Source: DATHTS01 sp965219305 (GTDB lineage Bacteria > Acidobacteriota > Blastocatellia > Pyrinomonadales > Pyrinomonadaceae). Taken from it: 64,000 nucleotides of DNA. This document shows, in pieces, positions 48,901 to 60,900 of the stretch. The notes under the pieces were generated by a model, which saw only the letters and a program-made list of their open reading frames with translations, searched no databases and was not told the origin of the DNA. The translations under genes were made by a program, and so were the position numbers. Each line of letters starts with the position of its first letter. The stretch's first letter is position 1. Location: the NCBI GenBank assembly GCA_965219305.1, contig OZ244725.1:124001-188000 (forward strand). Reading direction: 5' to 3'.

Positions 48901-51900
48901 CCGTCGGCTTATCAGAGAGTTCTGAACATTGCGCGGCGTTTGCCTGACCAAGCCGCCGATACGCTCGTGACGGCGGTTCCGACGGCGGCTTTAACGGGCG
49001 GTTTCTTTGATCTTGCCGGATCGTTTAACGAAGGACACGAAGGACACCGCGTAGATTATAAAAACAACATTTTAGAAATAGACGGCAATAAGTTCGAGTT
49101 TCCCCCCGAATCCGCCGGAACGGTCAGGTCGTGGGTAAACCAGCAGAACGGGCTCGGCGAGATCGAAACTGAAATCGAAGATTTACGCGAACGCGCCAAA
49201 AAAGCTAAAACCTTCGGCGAAAAAAGAGAAATTTTGCGCGAATCGGCAAAACTTCAAAAAGAAGCGGCGATTTTATCAGGCAGATCAAACCGTCTTTTAA
49301 CCGAAATAGCCGACAGCATTTCGCCTGCTAAAGAACAGTCTCCGGTTACGCCCGAAGACGCGGCGCAGGCGGCGGAAATCTTAAATAAACCGGAAACGGT
49401 TAAAGAAACGGTTAAAGAAAATGCCGATGATTCCGAAAATACCGGATTAACCGGAAAAACCGTTACCACAAAAGACGGCACGACGGGCGAAGTCGTCAAA
49501 GATGAAGAAAAACACGTCCAGATTCAAAAAGACGGCGGCGGCATCGTCCGCGTGCCGAAACGAAACATAGTAGAAAATAATGAGAAATTACCGAATGAAA
49601 CGGCGGTTCCTGAATCGTCCGCACTTCTGGATGAGAAATCGAATGTATCAGATACGGCGAATGCTGTTGCGGAAAATGTAGAAGCTGTTAGCGAAAAACC
49701 TAAAATTAGTTCTCCGGCTAATCCTTCGTCAGTTTCGCAAATCGCGCCGAAAGTTTTGACCGCGCAAGGCGTGAGTTTACCGGACAGAGCGGCAAAAACC
49801 GATTTGTTATCAAATAACGAAACGCAGGAAACAACGGCGATTGAGCAAAATTCGGGCGAGAAAACCGATTTGCAATCAAATAAGAAACCCGTTCATTCTT
49901 TTTCATCAACACAGGTCAATCTGCCGGAAAATGAATCAAAGGAAGTTTTAAGCGTCGGAAAAACTTTGATCAAAGATGCTGACGTTTACACCGACGAAAA
50001 TGATCCGAGTTACGGGCGCGAGGAAACGCCGCACGTTACCGTTAAATACGGACTTGAAACGGAAAATTCGGAAGAAGTTCGCAAAATTTTAGAAAGCGAA
50101 AAACCGTTTGATGTAACTTTGGGCAAAACTTCGATCTTTGAAAACGCCGATAAACCTTACGATGTCGTCAAAATTGACGTAGATTCGCCGGAACTGCATC
50201 GCCTGAACAAACTGATTTCAGACAACGCAAAAGTTACCGATACTTTTCCCGATTACAAACCGCACGTAACACTCGCTTACGTCAAAAAAGGAACGGGCAA
50301 AAATTACGTCGGCAATAATTCGCTCGAAGGGAAAAAGATTTCTTTTGATTCGATAACATTTTCGTCGAAGAACGGCGAAACGGTTGATATTCCTTTGGGC
50401 GGAAAATCTTCGGGCGAAAGTGCGAAAGATAATCCGCAAATTCCGCTTTCCGCAAAAGTCTTTACCGCAGAAGACGGAAAGAAAATTCAGTTTGAAGATG
50501 TCGAAGATTTTGTAATAAAACGCGGCGTTGTAAAACAAACAATGATTCAGCGTCAGTTCGGCGTAAATCATCGGGACGCGGCAAAAATCCTTGAAAAAGT
50601 TCGCCAAACTTTGGGAAGCGGTGTTGTCGAAGAAAACCCAAAACCTGTTCAAAACATTCCATCAAATGAGAAGGAAAAATCGGCAACGGTAGGTGAAACC
50701 ACTCCCGCACAAACCGACAATCCGCCGGAGCAAACGAGTGAATCTACTCCGGCGAAAAGTGAACCGTTGCCGGAAAACATTTCAGAAACTTGGGATTCAA
50801 AATATCTGTCGCCGCCGTCTGAAACAACGACTGGACGCGCCGTTTCGCCTTTGCCGAAAATTGACGCAAACTCTCGCCGAAAAGGTAAAAATACAGAAAC
50901 ACGCATTGATGAATGGCTCAATCAAAACGCCATTGACGAAGCGCGTTCACGCAAAGACGATTTTAATTTAAGAACTTTTGAATCACAGCAAGGCAAAAAA
51001 CTTAGTCCGGCAGATAGAGAAACTGCTTACGATTATTTATTTGATGAAGCGTGGAAAGATGTCGGCGGAACTCAACAAGCCGAAAAACCGACGATCAAAG
51101 AAGTCGCCGACGCTTCGGATAATGTCATTATCGGTAAAATTGACGATGGTAAAAATCAAACTATAAAACCGATTGATTATGTCGAAAGCAAAATCGGCAA
51201 GGAATCAATCGAACAAATCCAATCCGATCTCTCTCGAATTTTTGATTTATCCGATAAGCAGTCGGCAGAGTTGATTGAGACGGCATATCCCGTATCTGAC
51301 AAAATTGAGAACTTTAAACGCTTGTTAGTTCAAAACACCGAATTTGGAAAAACAAACGATTGGTATGATGCGACTTCAGAAATTAGCCATTTAGCAAAGG
51401 TCTTAGATATAGATTACAAGCAAAGTCTTGACATCGCTGAAAAATATGCACAAGAAAGAGAAGAAAACGGAGAATTTAATACCGGAGAGCAGTCAGAACC
51501 CGAATTTTCGGTAACAACGCCGTTATTTAATAATCCGGCAAAAACCGAAACAAAAGATTTCGGCGCAAATAACACGCTCGTAACTTCTGACCGTGCCGCC
51601 GAACTCAAACGGCTGATTAAACAAAAACTCGCTAAAAATAATAAACAATTAAATGCCGGATTGCCTGTTGATCCTGAAATGATGGCGTTCGGCGCGGAAC
51701 TCGCCGTTTATTATGTCGAAGGCGGCATCAAAAAGTTTAATGATTTCGCCCGCGCGATGGTGTCGGAATTCGGCAACGACATCAAACCGTTCTTGAAATC
51801 CTTCTACGGAGCGGCGTTGGATTATCCGGGACTTGATACTTCGGGAATGGATGAAGATTATCGCAAAACGGACGTTGACGCGCTTTTGGAAGAAAATAAT

Positions 51901-54900
51901 TTGCAAACGGAAGAAAATGAGAGTAATAATGTAGATGATGAATCTGAACGAACAAAATCTGACGCAGATGGTGATCGAAGCGATGCAGGAGAAATCACCG
52001 GAGATGTATCGGGATCTCCAACAAAACGGAACTCTGGAAACGGTCGCAAGTCAAAGGGCGGCAGCAGCAATGGAAACAGTTCTGGAGATGCACAACTCGG
52101 CGATGGACAAAACGCTGACCTCGAACAAGAGTCCGCAGGAGAGAATTCAGATGCAGACAATGCTCAAGAATCAGGCAAATCAGACAGCGATAGCACAGGC
52201 GACGGACTTTCTGCCGATGACGGAAAATCAGACTATCTAGCACCAGCCGGAACCTTAACCCGCGAAGGAAGCTGGCGCGATACCGCACGCCGCAACCTCG
52301 ATATTCTCGAACTCGTCAAACGACTCGAAACCGAAGATCGTCTGGCAACTCCCGAAGAACAACAATTATTAGTTAAATTTACAGGCTGGGGCGCGAGTGA
52401 AATCGCTAACGGTCTGTTTCCGGGCGTAGCGCGAACGGGCGAAATCAACCCGTCCTACGCAAAAGACGGCTGGAAAGATTTAGCGCAGCGAGCGAAAGAA
52501 TTATTCTCGCCGGAAGAATTAAAAGCGGCGACCGCTTCGACGCGCAATGCTCATTACACATCTGAAAAGATCATTCGCGGAATTTGGGACGCATTTACGC
52601 AGTTTGGTTTTTCGCAGGGAAAAGTTTTAGAACCCGGAATGGGCGTTGGATTGTTCTGGGCGGCGGCTCCCGAATCGGTCGCTAAAAATTCGCGCTATAC
52701 GGGCATCGAACGCGATACTTTTACGGCGCGTATCGCCAAACAAATTCTGCAAAAACAAGCAGTTCTCGAAAATGATTTTATCAAACAAAATTTGCCCGAT
52801 AATTTCTTTGATATTGCGATCGGTAATCCGCCATTTTCCGACACGCGCATTTTAAGCGATAAACGCTACAAAAAATACCGCTTTTATCTGCACGATTACT
52901 TTTTCGCCAAATCCATTGATAAAGTTCGTCCGGGCGGAATTTTAACCTTCGTTACTTCTAAAGGCACGATGGACAAAGGCGATACGGCAATGCGCGAATA
53001 TATCGCGGAACGCGCCGATCTGCTCGGCGCAATTCGTCTGCCGCAGACGGCGTTCAAAGATAATGCCGGAACGGAAGTCGTGACGGACGTTTTGTTTTTC
53101 CGCAAACGGATCGAAGGCGAACAACCCGGCGGCGAACAATGGATAAACCGCGCAGAAATTACCGCTCAAAATAAATGGAACGAAGATGTTACGGATTTGG
53201 TTAATGAGTATTTTGTTAATCATCCCGAAATGGTTCTAGGTTCGCATTCGTTTCGCGGTTCGATGTATAAAGCCAACGAATATACGGTCATTCCAAACGA
53301 AACCGACATTGAGGAAGATTTTCAGGCAGCGATCAAAAAACTGCCGTCCGCCGTGTTTGCCGATCTTGCCAAAACTCAAGAAATTGTCGAAAAAGCAGCC
53401 GAACGCGATTTTAACCCGAAAGCAACAAAAGAAGGCTCATTGTATATTCACGATGACGGACGATTGATGCGCCGCGACCAAGGTTCGGGAGTCAATCTAT
53501 CCGAACTTGAAAGAATCTCGAAAACGGATGAAAAGTTTTTGCGTGATTATGTCGGCGTTCTCGGTGCGCTCAAACAGGCATTATACGATCAGCGATATGA
53601 TAAGGATTGGAAAAAATCTTTTGACGCGCTGAATAAGATTTATGATGCGTTCGTCAAAACTCACGGACGAATCACGGAATTTACAACTTACGAACGAACC
53701 AAAGTTGATCCAGACGGAAATGAAACACTTGTTCCGTATCGCAGATACAAGAATAATCGTCTGCTTTATATGGATGTCGAATCGCCGATGGTGTTGACGC
53801 TCGAATCTGTCAATGAAGACGGCGTTATTGAAAAAGGCGCACCTCTCTTAAAAAGAGTCAGTAATCCGCCGGCAGTCGTCGAAATCAAAGAACTGTCCGA
53901 CGCGCTCGCCGTATCACTCGACCAACTCGGCAAACTGAATTTAACGCACGTCGCCGAATTGATGCAGGAAATTCGCCCGGAAATCACGGCGGAAGAAATC
54001 TCGCGGGACTTGGGCGATTCGGTATTTGAAACTCCGACGGGAGAATTTCAGCTTGCCGACGAATATCTGTCCGGTTTTGTTATTGACAAATTAGAAGAAG
54101 CGGAAGCGGCGGCGGCAACCGATAAGAAATTCAAGCGCAATGTCGAAGCATTGCTCAAAGTTCAGCCGAAAACGCTCGACACGCTAAACATCACGGTCGG
54201 ACTCGGTGCGCCGTGGATTGGCGCGGAATATACATCAGACTTTACCAGAGAAATAATCGGACTGCGCGGCGATGCCGTCAGTTTTAATTCGATCACCAGC
54301 ACTTGGGATGTTGTCGGCGCAACCGGGAGCGGTTCGCGATCAAACAGAGGCGCGTCCGAAGATTGGGGAACGGCGGACCGTTCGCCGCAGGAATTACTTG
54401 ACGCGGCACTTAACAATAAATCAATCAAAATTACCCGCAGGGGCGATGACAAAAAAACTTATGTTGATGCCGAAGCCAGCGCACTTGCCAATGAAACGGT
54501 CAAACGGATGCGCGAAGCGTTCAAACGCTGGATTTGGTCGGACGCGAAACGCGCGGCGGATTTATCGGCAACTTACAATCGAAAATACAACGATATTGCG
54601 CCGCGATTTTTTAACGGCTCGCATTTATCAACGCCCGGACTGACGGCATTTTATAAACTGCACGATCACCAGAAACGCGCCGTCTGGAGAATTATTCAAA
54701 CGGGAAATACTTATCTTGCTCACGCGGTCGGCGCGGGAAAAACTCTTGAAATGATCGTATCGGGGATGGAACAAAAACGGCTCGGATTAATCAGTAAGCC
54801 GATGTATGTCGTTCCCGGTCATATGCTCAAACAATTCGCGTCGGAATTCCTCGAAGCCTATCCGATGGCAAATGTTTTGATTGCCGACAAACCCGATCTG

Positions 54901-57900
54901 CAAAAGGAAAACCGCAAACGATTTGTTGCCAAAGCCGCGCTTAATGATTGGGATGCGATTGTTATTACACATTCATCTTTCGGAAAAATCCGCACGACAC
55001 CCGAAACTTCGGCGGCGGTCGTTGATGAAATGGTTGACCAGATGCGCCGCGCAATTGCCGAAATAGACGACAGCGACCGCGCAGGGCAGCGAACGATCAA
55101 AGATTTAGAAGGTCGCATAGATAAAATGCTGGAGAAATTCGGCGCGGTAACTAATACCGATGAAAAGGACAATGTTGTTAATTTCGAAGATTTGGGCGTA
55201 GATTTTCTTTATGTTGATGAAGCGCACGAATTTAGAAAACTCGATTTTGTTACCAACCGCACAGGAATCAAAGGAATTGACTCAAAAGGCTCGCAAATGG
55301 CTCTCGATCTGCAAATCAAATTGCGGTGGTTAGACAGTCAGCGTCCGGGCAGAAGTGCGGTTTTAGCTTCGGGAACGCCGATCACGAACACACTCGCCGA
55401 ACTTTATACGGTGATGCGTTATCTTGATCCGCAAGAACTCGCCGATGCCGACATCGCACATTTCGACGCTTGGTCATCACAGTTCGGGGAAGTCGCATCT
55501 GATTTTGAAATGAATGCTTCCGGGAAGTATGAAATGGTCGAACGGTTCGCCAGATTCATTAACATTCCCGAACTGATGAAACGCGCCCGTAAATTTATGG
55601 ACGTGCTGACGCTTTCCCAACTCGGCGAACTGCTTGATCTGCCGTCGTATCAAGGCGGGATGCCGCAAATCAGCGTCGTTCCGGCAAGTGCAGAACAAAA
55701 AGCGTATCTCGACGGCGAACTTGACCGAAGACTTGAACGGTCGAAAAAATGGAAACCTTCAAAAGACGAACCGAACAATCCCGATCCGGTTATTGCGATT
55801 ATCGGCGACGGGATTTTGTCGGCGATTGATATGCGCTTTATTGACAAAAATCTGCCGAACGATCCGAACAGTAAATTAAATGTGATGATAGATGACATCA
55901 TCACCCATTACAACGAATCGAAAGATTTGGAATTTACCGACAAAAACGGCAACATCGAAGCGATCAAAGGCGCGACGCAGATCGTTTTTTCATATCGCGG
56001 ATTCGGTAAAGGTGTCAGAACGAATCGCGGTTTTGATTCAAAAGCGTGGATCAATAAACGTCTCAATGAGGGCGGAATCCCGATTTCGGAAATCGTCTGG
56101 ATGGAAGACCTCGACACTTCGACGAAAAAAGAAAACGCTTTCAAAGAAATGCGGCAGGGCATCAAGAAAATTTTGATCGGCACGCCGCAAAATATGGGAA
56201 CGGGCGTAAATGTCCAAAAACGTCTGAAATACTCAAAATATCTTTCGCCGCCGTGGTATCCGGCGCACGTCGAACAACCCGACGGACGCAGTTATCGGCA
56301 GGGAAATCAAAACGCTGAAATTTTGAATCAGCGATATGCGACCAAAGGCACATACGACTCGACGGCGTGGGCGATGATCGCGCGGAAAATGCGGGCAATT
56401 GAGCAAGCGATGTCCGGCGACGATTCGCAGCGCAGCGTCGAGGATATTTCCGAATCTTCGCAGTATGGAATGGCTTCGGCAGTTTCAGCAGGGGACGAAC
56501 GGGCGATTCAATTAGTCGGATTGCGCCGCGATGTTGACCGTCTGCAAATGCTTCGCAATGCTCACGCGCAGGAACAGCGCACATTAGTATCTGACAGGCG
56601 TTCTACTGTCCGCGATATTGAATACGATGAGCGGAATCTTGAAAAAGCTAATGACGCGCTAAAAGTTCTCGGCTCGAATTATATTTCCAGCAGCGAATTC
56701 AAAGTAGCAACCGGAAATCAGACATTAGAGAAGCACGGCGAGATCGGTGAAGCGTTAAAAAAGGAATGGGCAAAAGCTTTTAAAGCGAACAAAGGCAAAG
56801 CAATCGCGGCACAAAATGAAGGCGTTCAGGTCGAAATCGGTCAGGCTCTCGGCAAAATTCCGATTAAGATAAACATTTTCTCAAATACTTACGGCATCTA
56901 TTCCAGATTAAATCTGCATCTCGCAGATGTAACAATGAATGCTTACAAAGGCGATGGCTACGGAGTTAAAGATACTGAAATTGCCGATGTTGATGCGGTC
57001 GGATTAGGAACGCGAATTTTCAATGCACTCAACGATGTTTCCAAACAAAAATCTAATGTTGAAAATAATGTAGCGACCGGTCGCAGAAAACTAAAACAAA
57101 TTGATTCTAAAATCGGACAACCGTTTGCCGATGAGCAGGAGCTTTACGAAAAAATCGCCGAACACGCGCAGCTTCAAGCGGAAATGGCTGGCGAAGGAAC
57201 GTCTGTCAGCGATGATGTGTTCGCTTCTTTGGCAAATGACCAGCAAGCCATTTTAGACTTTGAATCGGAAGGCGGCGCGGTTTTGTCGAATGAAGCCAAT
57301 GATAAAGAAACCGAATCCGACGAAGCACCCGAAACCTTAAAATCCATTGTCGCGCCACTCGCCGAAAAATCTCAAAAGGAATTTTACTCGCAAGTCGAGC
57401 GCGTTTTGGAAAATTCGCCGCAGAATAAATTCTCTGCTGAACAAGCGAAAGGATTTCTGCAAAATGCTCCCGGCGTAAAGCAAGCCGAACTTGACTATCT
57501 CGGATTTGATGAATTTTTAGACACGAAAAATCAGTTCACCAAAGACGATCTGCTTGATTTCGTCAAAGCCAACAAAATAAGCATCGTCAAAGTTTCGGCG
57601 GCTCCGCAATTCACGTCGGCGCAGCTTGACGGCGAAAAATCCAACGAACAGGAATTGTTTTTAACGGCGGAAAATGTCGCTGAGAATTGGAGCGACGGAC
57701 ATCGTGAGTATGATGATGTGAAAAATCCGGTCGTTCGTCTGCGAACAAATGACCGCATCAAAAACGGCGAAAAGATTCTGCACATTGAAGAAATTCAGCC
57801 GCCGAAAAATGAAAACTTCGAGAAAATGCCGGAAGTTTTGCAGAAATACGCTTATCAAACGGGCGTGAAATATGCGCTTCAAATGGCGGCGACGGGAAAT

Positions 57901-60900
57901 TACGACCGCGTAACGATCACGACCGGAGCGCAGCAGGACGCACGCGGCGATCTTTTCTCAGGCGGCAAAATCATTCAGTTTCGCAAAGCCGGAATCAACG
58001 AAGATAAAATTGCGGCGAAATACATCACGGGCAATAACGAAGTAATTGGCGATTTTCTAATTGACCGCAGCGAAGTTGAAAGATATTTCGGCAAAGATGT
58101 CGGTTCGCAGATTTTGGAAACTGCCGATGTCCGCGCAAAAATTTTAGATCAGGACAACGCTGCCGTGCAAAACAATCTGGCTGCTTTGTATGACAAAATC
58201 ATTCCGAACGTAATTAACAAAATCGCCAAGGGTTTGGCAAAAGTCAGCGATTTTCTGTTAGGCGACCAAAAAGTAAACTCGATAAAAGTTACCGACGAAT
58301 TAAAAGAACTCGTCGAAGCCGGACAACCGCTTTTCCGCATCGCCGACGAATCGAATTTCACGCCGGAAGAAAAAATGACTTTGCGCGAAATGAGCGAACT
58401 TCGTTACGCGCCGATTGAAGAACTTTTATCGAATAAAACAAAAGCGGAAGTTTTCGGCGACAGATTGCAACTCAATCCTCATTCGCACGAATTATTGCGC
58501 CGGACTTTGGAAGATAGAAACATTCGTCTTGGTAAAATCAAAGCCGGAACATCGCAAGTCGAAGGAATGTTCAAAGGCGTATTTTTAGAACCGAAGATCG
58601 TAAAAGACGTTATAGATATTTTGCGCGAAAAAGCCGCTGAAGCAAAAGAGAAAAATTACGATGCTTCGGAAATTGCCGTCATCAATGATCTGGCAAACGC
58701 TGTTGAAAAAGCCGCCGCTCTTAACGGCACGGTTAATGCGATCGTTTTTGATAAAGCATTGCCCGAAGAAGTTTTCCATCAGGCGGATTTTCTCGGAGCG
58801 GTGTCGAAAAATCTGTCGGCGCGACATTCCGAACAATTTGCGAAAATTTTAGATTCTCATCCGGCGGCGAAAAAACTGTGGAGCAAGTATTTTTCAAAAT
58901 TTGACGAATACACGCGCATCAAATCGGATTCCGTTAGAAATGCGGTGATTCGCGCTGAAATGGTGCCTTTTTTGAGAGAAATGACGGTGGACGAGCTTGC
59001 CGATTATGGTATCACCGAAGACCAACGCGCCGATTATATTTATACTTGGTTTGAAGGCTACGTTGATAAAAACGGACTTGAAGCGTTAAAATACTTCGAG
59101 CGTGAAGAATTAAATCTAGGAGACTATCTTGAAAAAATTAAACAAGCATACGCGGAGAAAACCGGATTCGGAACTGCCGAAACAAATGGAAAAACTTCTA
59201 ACCAACAATCAAACCCGCCGCCAAAACGTAGCGGAAATGGCGGAATTTCTCAAAAAGTCGAACCCGCGCGAACCGCAGAATCAGCAGCAGCAGAACCCGA
59301 CCGATCCGCCGAAAAAAGCGGCGTAATTTCTGCCGGAACAAAAACCGTCAGAGGCTTTGAATCCGACGGCACGCCCGTTGAGTTTGAATTATCCGACGGT
59401 CAGCGTCTCGCAAGTCTTCCGGCAACGCTTCGACGTGCGGGAATTGACGCGGCTGATTTTGCTTACGACGTTTTCGGAGATCGAGCGGCGAAGGAATCGG
59501 CGGAAAAAATAATCAACGAACGCGGCATCGAAGACGCGATGACATATCTCGCGGACGTGCAGAACCCGGACGCGGATCACGCCTTTTTATCATTTATGAT
59601 GCAGAGGATGTTTTTAGATAAAGCGTCCGAAATTGAATCTACAAACCCGAAAGACGCAACGCATTTGCGCGAACTCGCTTTGAAGATCGGGCGCGATCAC
59701 GCTCTAAAAGCGATCAAAGCCGGACGATTCACCCGCGCGGCATCGGTGATTTTGAACTCGGTCGAAGGCGTTATTTACGCGGTGAACGAAATTGTCAATG
59801 ATACTTACGACGGCAAAAAATCGCTGTCGCCGGAAAGATTAGCCAAAATTGAAGCGATTGCCAGACGCGGCGAAGAAAATCTCGCAAAATTACAGGAAAT
59901 TCAAAAAGAGAAACGAAACTTAAAAGCGAAGAACAAACGTCTGCAAGATAAATTAGACGGGAAAACTCCGACGAAAAGAAAACGCTCGAAATCTTCATTA
60001 AAAGCGCGTGCGAAAATCGTTGATGCGATCAAAGAAGCGCACGGCGCGAGAATTGACGCTTTGCGCGAGAAGATCAAAGCGAATTTGAGTGCGCCGGAAA
60101 CTTTAAAATCCATTGCCGGAAACGCACCCGAAACATTAAAACAAGTCGCCGCTGAACCGAGATTCACAAACGACGAAATCGCGGATTTCGCGGAAGTCGG
60201 CGCGTATTTTCTATCGCAGGGATTAGAAGGCACGGGCGAATATACTCCGCAAATTTTTCACGCGGAAATGGTCGCGGAATTCGGCGATGCGATCAAAACC
60301 GAGTTTCAGGAAATCTACCAAAAGGCTTGGGAACTGCGCGATCAATGGCTGAACGATCTTCGTTTCGAGAAAACTAAAGACCGGATTCAGAATAAATATG
60401 ATGAAGAATTAGACGACGCGGAAATTTTAGAGATTTTAGGCGAGGAAAAAGCAGTCGCGGCGAGAAAACGCGCGATCGAGAAACTTCACAAAACGATGTC
60501 GGGCGGCAAAAAGATGCCGAAGTATTTTGAAGATCATAAAAAAATTATCGGAAATATCGCGCCGGACACAGATACGGCGGTCGCGGCGGTTTTGCTTGCC
60601 GGAAACAATACAAAGGCGGAAATTTACGAAGGACTTGCCAAACACGGCATCAAAGACGAAAAACAGGCGCGAATCCTTTTCAGAGAAGCGGCGAAGGTTT
60701 TAGCCGATGCGCGTCAGCAATTAAAAACCGAACACGAAGACATCAGACAGCAAATTGCCGAAACCGCCGGACTTACTCAATCGTTAAAAGATTTGGAATG
60801 GAAAGCGCGAAAAGATCAACAGGAAGTCAGAAATTCCGTCGCGGACGAACTTCGCCGGATAAAACAAGGCGAACTATCTTACGGATATTCGCAGGTCGTT

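Noticed and set aside
50693..50971. Basic 92-codon ORF in the giant gene
   Set aside because: Arg/Lys/Thr-rich composition and no family-like pattern, unlike the ORF at 51,935; considered a shadow frame.
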